Part shown: positions 1 to 11,260 of the stretch, piece by piece
How the letters are laid out: each line of letters starts with the position of its first letter
Position numbering within the stretch: position 1 is the first letter of the stretch
Origin: Tricholoma matsutake
Taxonomy: Eukaryota > Basidiomycota > Agaricomycetes > Agaricales > Tricholomataceae
DNA length: 64,000 bases
Assembly: GCA_026075535.2 (NCBI GenBank)
Contig: AP026539.1
Location: forward strand, 1 to 64,000
Reading direction: 5' to 3'
Notes under the pieces: generated by a model
What the model saw: only the letters and a program-made list of their open reading frames with translations
Databases searched by the model: none
Told to the model about the DNA's origin: nothing
Program-made: the position numbers and the translations under genes

Positions 1-179
1 CCCCTAACCCTAACACGTACCCTAACCCTAACCCTAACCCTAACCCTAACCCTAACCCTAACCCTAACCCTAACCCTAACCCTAACCCTAACCCTAACCC
101 TAACCCCTAACCCTAACCCTAACCCTAACCCTAACCCTAACCCTAACCCTAACCCTAACCCTAACCCTAAAACCCTAAC
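1..179. repeat. Telomere repeat tract (CCCTAA)n
   Basis: About 28 units of CCCTAA, the C-rich strand of the TTAGGG telomere repeat, read inward from the left end. Variant units occur near bases 13-20 (an ACACGTA interruption), near 103 (one extra C) and near 170 (two extra A). This marks the left end of a chromosome. The tract passes without a spacer into retrotransposon coding sequence. Confidence 0.97.
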
Positions 180-180
180 A

Positions 181-3100
181 GACAGAGGAACAGCAAAGCG
201 CAATAGGCTAGGAAGGCCATTGCGGAAGGGAGTACAACCAGCTTCCCAACCATCCCCTTCTGCTGCAATACTACCAACTGATACACCTAACAACCCAGAT
301 CCTGCACCAGACCACAAGGACAATATATGGACCATCAACACAGAGGTGCGGAACAGCGACTCTAGCACCGAGCAGAAAATACTTTCAGGCAACCTCGACA
401 AAGCAGTGTTCACCCGACAATCAGACCCATTCAAATTAGAACACATGGATGCAGTACTGTCGGAACTCACCATAGGTGATGATCTAACTCAAGAGCAACG
501 CATAAGCATTGAAAACCTACTTCGCGAGTTTGCTGACTGCTTTGCACTGTCCATGAGCGAGGTAACAGTAGTAGCAGGAGCAACACACAAGCTGAATGTG
601 CCCGAAGGCACAGTATTCAAAACAAAGGTGAATCAACGACCACTCAGTGGGCCTCAAAAGGAATATTTCAACGGTGTGCTTGACAAGATGCTGGAGGCGG
701 GTATAATTGCTCCAATTGACCATAATGATGTCAAATGTTGTGGTGCAACCACTCTAGCAAAGAAGGTGCATGAAGGTAATGGACTAACTATCGAGGAACT
801 ACAGCACCAAGTCAACAACGAATGTGTCATGGCTGGGATCCCATCAGCATTCAAAGACCTCCCCCCCCGAGATTTTGAGCAGCATGACACAGCACAAGTG
901 GAGACGCAGACCAAGTGGCGAGTGTGTCAAGACTTTGTCGAACTGAACAAAGTGACGAAAGTACCCCCAATGCCCCAAGGAGACATACAGGCCAAACAAC
1001 AGCGTCTGAGTGGACACCAGTGGATAAACACATTTGACTTTTCAGCAGGGTTCTATGCTTGTGAAATTGGACCAGAAGACCAGCCATACATATGCTTCTA
1101 CATTGAAGGACGAGGATACTTCTGTTACAAGCGCATGCCCTTTGGACTAACAGGTGTGCCCTCCACTTTCGCAGAGATGACACCCCAAGCACTAGGTGAT
1201 CTTGTAGGCATACTGTTTGAACTGTTCGTCGATGATGGAGGAATGGCTGGGGATGACTTCACAAAAACACTAGCTAACATCCGAACACTACTAACCAGAG
1301 TAAGGGAGAAAGGGCTCTCTTTATCAGCAGCCAAGTCAAGCTTCTTCATGACTGAGGCCGTCTTTGCTGGAGCAAGGGTGGGACCAACAGGCATAAAACC
1401 AGATCTGACAAAACTGACAGCTATTGTGGACTGGAAACGACCAACCAATCTGCAAAACCTAGCTGCGTTTACAGGACTAACAGGCTACTTTAGGTCGCTG
1501 ATCAAAGGATATGCAGCATTAGCCCAACCACTCACAGACTTGGCCAGAAGCCTTGACTTGCCCAAGGGGAAAGGAAAGGCAGCCTACCGACATGCCATGA
1601 AAGGACACTCACTAGTTGGCTCATGGAAAGAGGAACATGAGAAGGCCTTCCTGGGACTAAAAATTGCCTTAACCAATGAACCAGTATTGAAAGGACTGAA
1701 GTTCGATGGCACACCATTTGTCGTCACTACAGATGGTTGTAAGTATGGTTTTGCAGGCATGCTTTCACAATGACACACTGCAGTCCTGCCCAATGGCAAA
1801 GAGGTCACACACATGCATCCAGTTGCATTCAGCAGCAAATGAACATCAGAATCTGAAGAGAAGTACAAACCATATTTACTAGAATTTGCTGCACTGAAAT
1901 TCTCTCTAGACAAATTCTCTGATCTTATATGGGGCTACCCGGTTGAACTAGAGACTGACTGTCAGGCACTCAGGGACCACTTACTGAATGACAAGCTCAA
2001 CTCCACACATGCTCGATGGAGGGATGGAGTACTAGCACACCAGATTATAGATGTACGACACAGACCAGGATGCCTGAATCCAGTTGCAGATGGCATCAGC
2101 AGGAAGTACATGAACCTACCCACAGAAAAGAATGACGGCCATGAATGGACAGTAAGCAAAGACTGGGAAGCACGAACAGGCATTCAAAATGATATATTCC
2201 AAATTGAGTCACTGCCCACCTATGATGCCCTCAGAAACCAATTTGCTAATGAAAAAATATTCCTCAATGCCATAGAGGCATTGGCTGAACTAGAACATGG
2301 GAAAAGTATCAGAGAAAGGAAGAAAGCCAAGCACCGAGCAGAAGGGTACATGATCCAAGAAGGGAAATTATGGAAAATAGGTAACACCAAGTCCACACGA
2401 GCAAAACCACAGGTAGAGTGCATACCACAATCAGAGGCAGTCACACTAGCATGGGAGGAACACTGGAATCAAGGACATTTTCACAGGGACAACATAAAAA
2501 TTGCACTGATGGACAGAATAGCTAGCCCACACCTTGACCAATCAATCACCAAGGCAATCATGGACTGTGGTAAGTGCAAAGGACATGGCCCAAAACACTT
2601 ACATTCACTGCTAGAACCCATAACAAGACGCCACCCATTTGAACTTCTTGTAGGAGACACCCTGGCCATGCCAAAAGGAAAAGGGGGCTTTACAAAAATT
2701 GGATTATATGCAGACGTCTACTCACAGCATGTATGGGCAGATAAATTCAAGACCACCACATCAGCAGCCACCTCTTGCAAGACATTCAATAATATCTGCA
2801 CCACATTCACAGCACCTGAGGCCTTCATGGTTGATGGAGGTCGCGAGTTCGACAATGACACCATTTGTGCGGCATGTGCCATACGTAATGTGGAACTACG
2901 AGTAGTTCCAGGATACTCCCCCTGGATCAACAGTCTGATAGAAGGGATGAATGCAAAACTGTTAGGGAGGCTGAAAAGATTGTGCTCACCAGATCTAGGG
3001 GAGGACGAATACAATGCAATGGATGTACCAGCCTCATGGCCCAACCACCTGGAGGAAGCCGTGGAATTCCTCAACAATTGCATTCTTCCAAACCTCAAGT

Positions 3101-3690
3101 TCTCACCCAATGAACTCCTTTTAGGCATCGTGATCAACACAAAGCGTACACCAGCAGAGCAAACAGAGGAGGAAGTATCAGCAGATGAGGTTGAGGTCCA
3201 GATGGCATATGTAGAGCAACAGCGATTAGACGGGTACACACACATATCTTCTCATGCTCACAAGCGGAAGCTGGCGTTTGACAGGAAGGTCTTATCCTGA
3301 GCACCAAGAGAGGTCACATTCAAAGCCAGGCAGCTGGTACAAGTCTACAGAAGTGACCTAGACTTCACATTCAAGGCAGAACAGAAAATGGAACCAAAAT
3401 GGTCAGCACCACGCCAAGTAACAAGCAGAGACCGCAACTCCTATAAATTGGAAACACTGGAAGGACTACCCATCGGCAACAGGTTCTCCTCACGACGACT
3501 CTGCAGATTCATCCCCCGCACTGGCACAATGCTACATGAGGCTCAAACAACCATCGAGAAGCTATGGGGTGACCAGGAAGCCAAAGAAGACATTGTGCAG
3601 GAGGAAGTAAAAAGAATAGTGATTGATGAAGATGGTGACATAGAGTGGGAGGATGTAGAACACAAGGCAGATGAAGAACAGATACCATAA
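181..3690 (+). pseudogene. pol: gypsy pol: RT, RNase H, integrase (broken)
   Basis: One reading frame runs from the telomere junction to 3690, interrupted by TGA at 1771, 1840 and 3298. RT: first catalytic Asp in TFDFSAGFY (about 1030) and the FVDD box (about 1228). RNase H: about 1690-2110. Integrase: an H-H-C-C zinc region near 2455-2580 and the D,D,E triad in GDTLAMP (about 2656), VDGGREFDN (about 2830) and NSLIEGMNAK (about 2930). The part after 3300 resembles the integrase C-terminal domain and ends in an acidic tail. The frame is open leftwards into the telomere, so 220 (TTG) is not a true start. Stops sit where Arg or Gln is expected (for example the SK-TSESEEKY region of RNase H). Confidence 0.93.
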
Positions 3691-3760
3691 GACCCTGAGT
3701 CTAGACCACAATCCACCCTGACAGTTGACTGACATCGGTTATTCTCAAGGTCCAACTCTG

Positions 3761-3769
3761 TATATATTA
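3761..3769 (+). promoter_or_regulatory. TATA-like box before the small gypsy ORF
   Basis: TATATATTA lies 66 bases before the ATG of the small membrane ORF. The same nonamer is found at 50357-50365 in the second gypsy copy, 56 bases before that ATG. Conservation in both copies suggests an internal promoter; this is inference. Confidence 0.45.
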
Positions 3770-3826
3770 AGGCCTCATTTCGCTTTGGTTACCTCACTTC
3801 TCCCCCACACCCATGATCACATAAAT

Positions 3827-4096
3827 ATGTCTGGTACATGGCTTATTGGATGGATGGCGCTTTTTATTATTTTAGTGGCTCTGAGTCCCTTTGCCCTCAT
3901 CACACGGCGACCTCGACAAGGCCACGACATTGAACAAGGCGAGTTCCCCAGCTTCGTCAATCCAGAACTTGTTTGACGATGGCTTTCTACCCCAACACGA
4001 CCTAATATTGACTTCCCACCGGCCGCCCACTTGAGGCTTCGACAAAGGCCTCTTCCAAAGATAGATGAAACCCTGGAGCAATACCTGTGGCCCTAA
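3827..4096 (+). pseudogene. Small single-pass membrane ORF of the gypsy element
   Basis: This ORF lies between integrase and LTR. It begins MSGTWLIGWMALF, has one hydrophobic segment (about residues 4-26), then a basic patch and the motif GEFPSFVNPELV. In-frame TGA at 3974 breaks it; reading on, it ends in YLWP at 4096. The second copy (50413-50736) is intact, with GELPSFVNPELV and the same YLWP end. The position recalls env-like or accessory ORFs of some LTR elements, but I see no signal cleavage site or fusion-protein hallmark. Function unknown. Confidence 0.6.
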
Positions 4097-4132
4097 ACAA
4101 CATTTCTGTGTTGGGCCTCTAGGGGGAGCAAT

Positions 4133-4480
4133 TGTCATGGACATGCCTCCTGAGGTGCATGGGTTGAGGTGAGGGTAAGGCATTGGTGCCTTGTACATAC
4201 TCATTTCGACATAGAGTTGAGATCGCAACGAGGGTGTTGCTACTGTGAGGGGGGGCACATGTAGCTATGGCAGCAGCCCCCGCAGCAGAGCCCACAGCCA
4301 GAGTCTGGCATCTCCCTTAGCGGTCATGTGACCTCGTTGACAGACACGCGCTTGTTGTAGACAGAAAAGAATCTTTGCTTGTCTGTGTCCTTTCCGACTC
4401 ACGTCTAGTAGTAGACACGAGCCCTGGACAAACTGTCTCGTCTAGTAGTAGACGAGACCCTGAGAGACCACACGGCTCCA
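4133..4480 (+). repeat. 3' LTR of gypsy copy 1
   Basis: It begins TGTCATGGACATGCC right after the purine tract and aligns with 50773-51138. The right edge (..GGCTCCA) is uncertain by about 5 bases. A 10-base inverted repeat with a GTAG loop (4435-4458) is kept in both LTR copies. No 5' LTR is present. Confidence 0.8.
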
Positions 4481-4573
4481 ATGCTTGGAGGATTGAAATC
4501 AGTATCAGGGTTTAGCGTGGGTAGGGTCACATCCATAGGATCTATCATCACTAGGTGGACTTATTCAAAAGTG

Positions 4574-5336
4574 TTACGAGTGAATGTAACATAATGCACT
4601 TTCAGGGGCCTGATGTGGTGATTTCGGCTCCTCCATTTTTATGCTTTTTAACTGCGACAATGACTTTACGGTACAGAGTCCTGCTTTCACAAATTGGGAA
4701 CAAAGTACACTCATCCATTTGAATCTTTCCACAGGATAAAGTGACTGTCCATGTCCTCCATCTGATATTTTGGAAAGACAGCTGAGAAGGACTTCTTCAT
4801 GAGTCAACGACCAATGTAAGAAGTCTGGAAATAAGAATGCATGGTGAGGAAGGAGATGGAGAGAGAATAAATGACATACCATATTGAAAGACATCGATTT
4901 CCTTATAGGCATTTTGCAGGACTACGGCATTTTGCTTCCGATTTTCTGGATCATGGGGAATCCTTAAGAGAAATCTGCATAACCATCAGCGCATACTCTC
5001 TGGGAGGGATTTCTCAAAAGGAGAATACCCCTCTCTATTCTGACCTATAACATCCTGCCTCAGTGAATCTAGAAACATAACTCCCTTATAAAAAGTTTTG
5101 CTCTGAGGTGCATCCACCGAGTTGGCCATTGAAAGATACATCTGCTGTGTGATGTCGAGAAGCATTAAAAAAGGGAGACAATCATGATGCATGCAGTACT
5201 CTGCATGGTCCCCACCAGAAACAAAGGTAATGAAGCCGCCCTCCTCTTTGACAAGCCATTCAGATGATGGGGGAAGAGAAAAAGGGTGAGAAGAAGTAAT
5301 GGAGATTGGCCACCAATTGTCCTCTAACAAGTCCAC
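4574..5336 (-). CDS. Unidentified protein, three exons
   Basis: Minus-strand gene, exons 5336-5029, 4974-4880 and 4824-4574. The two introns (54 and 55 bases: GTATTC..GCAG and GTATGT..CCAG) keep one frame when removed and give about 217 residues. Such a fit is unlikely by chance and supports a real gene. Exon 1 is open upstream to a stop near 5390, and 5336 is a GTG, so the true start is probably in an earlier exon; the first in-frame ATG is about residue 48. Exon 1 reads ..VKEEGGFITFVSGGDHAEYC; exons 2-3 read through IPHDPENRKQNAVV and DFLHWSLTHEEVLL. No domain recognised and no internal stops. Confidence 0.5.
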
Positions 5337-5642
5337 AGTTCGGGTGATACAACTCTGCCTTCCTAGGCTATTTATAATAAATTATGATGATGCCTCATAG
5401 CTGACCCAATGATCTATAAATCCCCTGAGATCAAATTACACTGATTTCGGGTCAAATTTGAGCAAAGTATGTACACGTATATGTGAAAAAAAGATCATTA
5501 ACTATGAGTCGATAATCGATGTTCCCTACCTATTTTTGAGTCAAAATTCCACAGTTTCAATCACTTTACAATATGAGAAATTTAATGAGAGTTTCATTGC
5601 ACAGTCTTTCTCACTAAATAAATCTAAGAAGATGAAATAATA

Positions 5643-7084
5643 CTATTCCAAAGCACCATCCATTCCTTTTTGTCGTTTTTGCTTCCTTTTGGAATGCAAA
5701 ATTGACTTGCGCTTGTTATTGTCCTGCGGTACACACAATACGACACCAAGTGCCTGGTCCAGAGGTGTGAAAAAACCTGGTGCTTCTTCTGTTTCCTCTT
5801 TCCATGCCTCCTGAAATATTCTGCATGCATGATCATCCTGCAGGAAGTCAGCAGCTGATAACCTATGTAACACCTCATCTTGCTGTGCATGCGACACCAT
5901 TCTGAGTTCCCAAAGTAGCCACCTTCCCTGAAGCCTGAGGTAGAAAAAAAGGGCCTTCTCTACCAAAATGGGCTCAGTAGTTCCTTCCTTCACAATATCG
6001 ATGGTTTGGCCAAGGAAAACCACCAGAATCCAGGCCTCCCATTGTGCCAACCTGATTTCTTCTTCCTCACGAACTGAAGGAGGGGCCGATGTGTCGACGT
6101 ACTGTCGATAGTCGATAACATTCAGGAGGAGTGTTGTAGAGATGAGGACAAAGATATCTGTAATACCATCAATGGTGTCAAGGGAAGGGATGTCTCCTTC
6201 CTCAGTTGTGGTTAACTGTGATCCTTCAGTGCCTTTGTGAACAGTGATAGAGCGGCACATGTAGTGGATGTAGCAACAGAATGTTCTCCAAGCATCAGCT
6301 TGCCTTTTACTCTGGACATCATCCAAAAAGCCCTGGACCATAGCTTTGCATGTGTCATGAATACCACCTCTACAGTAGAACACATCTGCCTCCCAGGCTA
6401 CGGAGGTCATGCTGACCAGGGTTACTGAAAATCGTGGACCAAATAGCCTGGAGAACCAAAATGTCAACGTGTGATGGACAGAGGAATAAATTGGCTCATA
6501 CAGTCGGGCATTGGGTCCCAAGACTAGACCTTCATGCCTTCTTGCGAGTGGGCTGGTATCCTCCAAAATTATGTATGCCATTCCACTCTGCAGCCTCAGG
6601 TGTAAGAAGAGGCCATCTGGATCCATGGGAAACGTCATCAATACTCCTTTTGTCGCAGCTCCACACCATGATGTCCAATTCTGATGCATGAACAAGTCTT
6701 TACACATCCCGTGACCCTTGGTTGCCTGCCAGGCGATCCTACTGGAACATGCTGTGCTCTCCAGCCAACGTGCGGAATTACCCGGAAAGTGATGTGCAAG
6801 GAGACTTTTCCCATCATCTCCCTGCTCATGGCTGCTCAGCAGAGATTGCATCTCCACAGGAATAACCTGTCCCAAAGACTGATCTGGATAATAGAATTGG
6901 GAAAAATGATGAATTTTGATTGGTATAATACCTCACCTTCCATTAGGATGACATACCCCATGTCTCCATGTCCAAGGATGTCAGAAAAGAGCTCACGATC
7001 AAAGGAAAACAGTGGGTTTGTTGTTGAATTTTTTATGGTGATTGCACCGGTCTTCAGTATTTCTTGTACTTGGGTACTGGACAT
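5643..7084 (-). CDS. Unidentified ~462-residue protein, two exons
   Basis: Exon 7084-6937 (from ATG, MSSTQVQEIL) joins exon 6883-5643 through a 53-base intron (GTGAGG..TATCCAG, 6884-6936). Removal of the intron keeps the frame and gives 462 residues without stops. The frame is also open upstream of the ATG to about 7190, and a possible 62-base intron (GTATGT..TTTCCAG) lies just before, so the N-terminus may be longer. The protein is rich in aromatic residues and ends in a basic tail (HSKRKQKRQK), possibly nuclear. I do not recognise the family. It lies in the same orientation as the neighbouring minus-strand genes. Confidence 0.5.
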
Positions 7085-7516
7085 CTCTACCCAAACATGT
7101 TCAGTTAAGATATGTAGTGAAGTATTGTTTCCAAGGAGGTGTGGAGGTTTCTCATTTACAAAACTCTCCTGAACCTTTTTATGAAGAGACTGGAAGGTCT
7201 CCAGCTGTCATTTTGTCTGGAAAGGAAGAACAAGAATTGTCAGCCCCTCGTCACATGGAAAATAGTCCTTCCACATACATGGAACAATGGGGTGAATTTG
7301 ATACTGTCCCCATCGGGCCTGTAAACCATCCTCCTGCACGAGGTATGGATCTTGAAATAAATAAAATCAATTTATGTAAAATAATAAAACATATCTTTTC
7401 ACTGTTGCATATTATGTACCTGTTTTTCGGAAACCCGGAAAAGGCACAGTTGAGGCTGGGGAACCTGGTATATATTTGCTCTTTAGCATACTTGGCCTAG
7501 ATAAATGCTGCTGGAC

Positions 7517-8648
7517 CTAATCCCCTCTATGGTAAGGTCGATGACCTCGTTTTTGGGATTTGGGGGCCGAACCCTTGGGTTGATCATTTTGTGACCTGGA
7601 AGCACATTTTGAGGTGGATTTGTATGGTTTTCCATCTTTCTTTTCTCGCCCTTTCTTGAATGGTTTGTGTATGGAGACCTCATTTCCACTAAATGCCTTG
7701 TTCAATGTATCAGCTATGGATTGCTGATTGACATTGTATGCCACATTGAAGACTCGGTTGTGAAGGGGACAGGAGATGCTCCCTGCTGATAGATCATTGA
7801 CTAGCTTGGTGGGCATTGGATGGGCCTGTATGTTTTCTATGTCCATGGACATTTGGGTCTCATCAGATGCGAAACATGGAGGAACTGTGGGATAGATGGG
7901 GTGTCCTGAATGATTTTCCAGCTGCGTAGACATGGGGTCTAAATTCAGAGGAGGAGGAGGAAGGTTGGCGCTGTTCTCCACCATCTGCTCATTGTCCACA
8001 GACATTTTGGTCTCATCAGATGCACAACATGGAGGAAGTTTGGGATAGATGGGGTGTCCTGAATGCTTTTCCAGCTCAGTATACATGGAATCTAAATCCT
8101 GAGGAAGAAGGATGTTGCTGTTATTATCTGCCATCTCCTCGTTGTCCATGGACACTTGGGTCTGCATGTTGGTGTCTCTATTATTTAGGGGAGGAGAGAC
8201 ACAGTTGGTCTTCCCCATTGGTTGGTATGCATTGGTTGAAGAAATGTGGGGTGAGCTAAGCGGTAGGTGAGTGGGTGAAAGAGGGTCATTTATTGGGTAT
8301 GTTAGGGTTGGGGTCAGTGGAGGGGTATGCAGTATAAATTTTGGTTCAGTTAGGACACATGGGTCGAATCCCATCTTTTGCCAAGTAGCAGTTTCCTGAA
8401 TGCTATCCAGAGAAGTTCTTGGAACAGGAAGTATCGAAGCAGGGGTGGTGGGAGGTGAATGGGTGATGCCCAAGGTCCTCTGTTGAAGAAAATAAAGAAA
8501 ATCAACATCCATTGTCTTCTGATCTGCATTGTCGGTACGGAACCAGTGTCTGACATCCTCTTTAATGTTATCCGAAGGAATTCCCTTGATAATATCCAAA
8601 ATTCCTGCCTCAACTGGGCCATTTTGCGAGATATGAATAAGACCCCGC
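7517..8648 (-). CDS. Unidentified protein with duplicated Pro-rich segment
   Basis: A long minus-strand frame of about 377 residues. It is open to about 8670, so the first exon or the ATG lies upstream; the first in-frame ATG starts MDVDFLYF. The middle is Ser/Thr/Pro-rich and contains an internal duplication: HSGHPIYPKLPPCCASDE is followed about 50 residues later by HSGHPIYPTVPPCFASDE. The C-terminus is strongly basic (KPFKKGREKKDGK and further Lys/Arg), typical of a nuclear localisation region. No catalytic domain recognised. The frame has no stop over 1.1 kb in a region where repeats are full of stops. Confidence 0.45.
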
Positions 8649-8659
8649 TGTGGATGGGT

Positions 8660-10114
8660 CAGTTGGCCTGTTCACCAACTTTCCCATTCACGGGAACTTT
8701 GTCACAGCTGCACCATCGTGCACCAGAACAGCTGGGCTCTTGTATACTTGCACTATTCCTCGCATTCATCAATATTGCACATTGCTAACTTTCCTTTTAT
8801 TACTTATAGTTTATTATCTGATCCCTTCTGACACGACAATGACAACTTCTACATGCAATGCACCAATCATGCATCCCTTCAAGTTTCGACGCTTCCTCGG
8901 TACCTCGTGCCGACAATTCCATTTTCGACGAGAAGAATTGGAGCTGGTTTTTCATTTTCCTTTTATTACAATTCTTCCCAGTCTAAAAAGAACCTTTTAC
9001 CATGACAATCTGGCTATCCACCTGAATCCCCCCTTTAGTGGCAAGTCAACATCCAGATCAACAGGTTGATCAACTGGACGGTAGGGTCGAGGGTCTAGAT
9101 TTGCATGCTCTCCACGCTTGCTGGGGGCATGAGTTGCATCACATCAATAGGGAGCCTTGAAGACAGTCCTCTCCCTGAGTCATTCCCAGTTAGTGAAACC
9201 CCGAGATGAGGACTCGACGATGCCACCCCAATATCATCTGCCTCACAAACACCACGCCAATCTTGAAGATCATCAACACTTCCCAGATCGGACTTTCATG
9301 CTTCTTAGATAGTTTATCATTCTTGTTGATTGGTCCCATTGGCGCAAGAGAACGCGTGCGATAAGGGTTTTTCATTTTCAGTACCAGTGATTTGTATATA
9401 GGTGTCCTCCCACCTTTCAAATGGAGTATCAAACTTTTTACTCGCAGTTTACGTCTCTACTTAAGTCTCTCCTCAAGAATACGAAGTCCTTCAAAGTTTA
9501 CTGCACACTAAGGTGTAGAATATTGGCTTAGTAGTTAAGTTTCAAGTCTGTCAGCTTAGGTTTCCCTGTTTCCCTGAAGTTTTATCATTACAAGTTATAT
9601 TCCAAGGTGCACAGTTCTTTTTTTATCCATCCATCGAGCTGTTACTATTGGACACGCCCATTTCTCATATTCGACGACATTGTCACGTGACCCTGTTGAT
9701 CGTGTTTCGACCACATTGTCGATAATCCTTACACGATGTGTTTGGCCTCGAATGTATCACTGTGTTCTATTTGCCTTCTATTCCCTCCCAAATGAGCTTA
9801 AGGCCAGTCCACTCTGTCCAAAACCTATCTATCTTACTTTTTCACTAGGCTAGCCTAGTGTGGGAACTTTTTTTTGAGCTAATGGATCATCTCCGTTCAA
9901 CTTGCACCCTGGAGAAGTGGTCAATTGCACCCCCCTCCTGTGCTTAATAAGCTCCCACAGTCATGGGTCCTTCTCCATGGCCCCCTTTGGGGGCCCATGA
10001 TAGGCCAGCTTTGTGCTGATGAATCACCTTTTTTCTTTAAGTCCCAAAAACATGCCCTAAAGTCATTAGCATCATGTGACATGAAGGATTGTGTCCCTAC
10101 AGTAACATTACACA
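8660..10114. other. Stretch without a supported gene
   Basis: Only short overlapping ORFs. 8840-9440 and 9640-9780 hold more CpG than the surroundings and could be a gene relic, but no frame persists. Confidence 0.5.
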
Positions 10115-10480
10115 TTGCTGAGGTATGTTTGCAATTTCAATATTAAGTGCTTGGCTGGATATCAGTTATCAGAGCTGAAACAACAGTTCCATTTTGAAAA
10201 ATACCAATACTGCTGGAAATGTGGTCTTCCACAGAATGAATTCATTCCTATCACTCATCCAGTTTTCAAGCCAGGTGTCAAGTTGGTTTTTCCCTTTGAT
10301 GACCTGACACCTTTACTGATATGGTACATCATCAACAGAGAGGATATCTGGGCAAAAGCCTGCTCTGTTTTCTCAGGGCTCAAAAGTAACATGTCTACAA
10401 GCCCCATTTATTTTACAATGGATGAGAATTGGTTATTTGGTATTGGATTACATACAAGAAAAAATTTAATGGATAAGTAG
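10115..10480 (+). pseudogene. Fragment of a helicase-element cysteine-rich tail
   Basis: A 121-residue frame with CWKCGLPQNEF, a later THP, GVKLVFPFDDLTPLLIWYI and a hydrophobic end. The CxxC-G-PQ pattern followed by a conserved P..W segment matches the tail regions at 20188-20782 (CYWCGIPQM) and 22196-22706 (CYGCGFQNK). It is read as a stranded 3' fragment of the same element family. No helicase domain lies upstream of it. Confidence 0.5.
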
Positions 10481-11059
10481 AGTTAATAATGGGCTTCATA
10501 TATTAACCCAAATACAGTGTTAATAGTTTCCTGTTCATTCTAAGTAATGACTGATATTATATCATGATCTGCAACTCTCCCCCCCACAGTCACACATTTT
10601 CCTGCACAGAATGGTGAAAACTGACATGGCCAATATACCTATTACTAGAAGACAGCACCTCAACAACTTATTAACATTACATAGACAAGCTAGAGAAATT
10701 ATTCATTCAAAGAATAATAATTACATAGACAGGCTGGACAGGGCCAGCTCCAACATACAGGGTGGGTGGGGTGAGAAACATGTAACCCAAGGACATAACA
10801 TGACAGATTGTTGAATAGTCCACTCTCCAGGCAATCAAAAATTGAGAAAGGTGTTAAGGCACAGTGGGGTCATATGAGGAAGAACCCTAACCAGTATTCC
10901 CAAATGCACTGGGTAGTAGGTCCCCTTGTGCGTAATCAAGACATCTGATTGGTCAATTTTATTAGAGGCATTTGGTTGTATTTGGGGGTGACTATATAAG
11001 TTCATCCAATTGGTCAATTTTGAAGATACATTTGGCTTTGTTTGGTGGCACTATATTTC
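10481..11059. other. Stretch without a supported gene
   Basis: AT-rich; only short chance ORFs seen. Confidence 0.5.
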
Positions 11060-11260
11060 TACTTGCCTCCCATGGGAGTACAACTGCAGTCAGTCATGTG
11101 ATTCTCTCCATTTTCTCATGTTTTATATATCTCAAATGAATACAACTGCTGTGAGTCATGTGATTCTCTCCATTACTCGTCTTTTGTATATCTATATCTC
11201 AAGTGAGTACAACTGCAGTGAGTCATGTGATTCCCTCTATCTTCTGCAACCAGTTCCGAT
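11060..11260 (+). repeat. Three-unit tandem repeat with GAGTACAACTGC core
   Basis: Three units of about 65-73 bases. Each contains (G)AGTACAACTGC followed by AGTCATGTGATTC and TATATCTC. The same core recurs in the array at 13866-14220 and once, degenerate, near 14460. Confidence 0.75.

Larger units (their letters stand above)
180..4480 (+). mobile_element. 5'-truncated Ty3/gypsy LTR retrotransposon
   Basis: In order: reverse transcriptase, RNase H, integrase, integrase C-terminal part, a small membrane-protein ORF, a purine-rich tract (AGGGGGAGCA, 4121-4130) and one LTR starting TGTCATGG at 4133. The 5' LTR, gag, protease and the start of RT are missing because the telomere repeat abuts pol at about 180. 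Pol carries in-frame TGA stops at 1771, 1840 and 3298, so the copy is dead. A second, shorter copy of the same family lies at 49845-51138 in the same orientation. Confidence 0.93.

Noticed and set aside
220..222. TTG at 220 as a start codon for gypsy pol
   Set aside because: The frame is open upstream into the telomere; the protein is truncated there, not started.
517..3755. Minus-strand ORFs opposite gypsy pol
   Set aside because: Antisense shadows of the pol frame; low similarity to any protein pattern.
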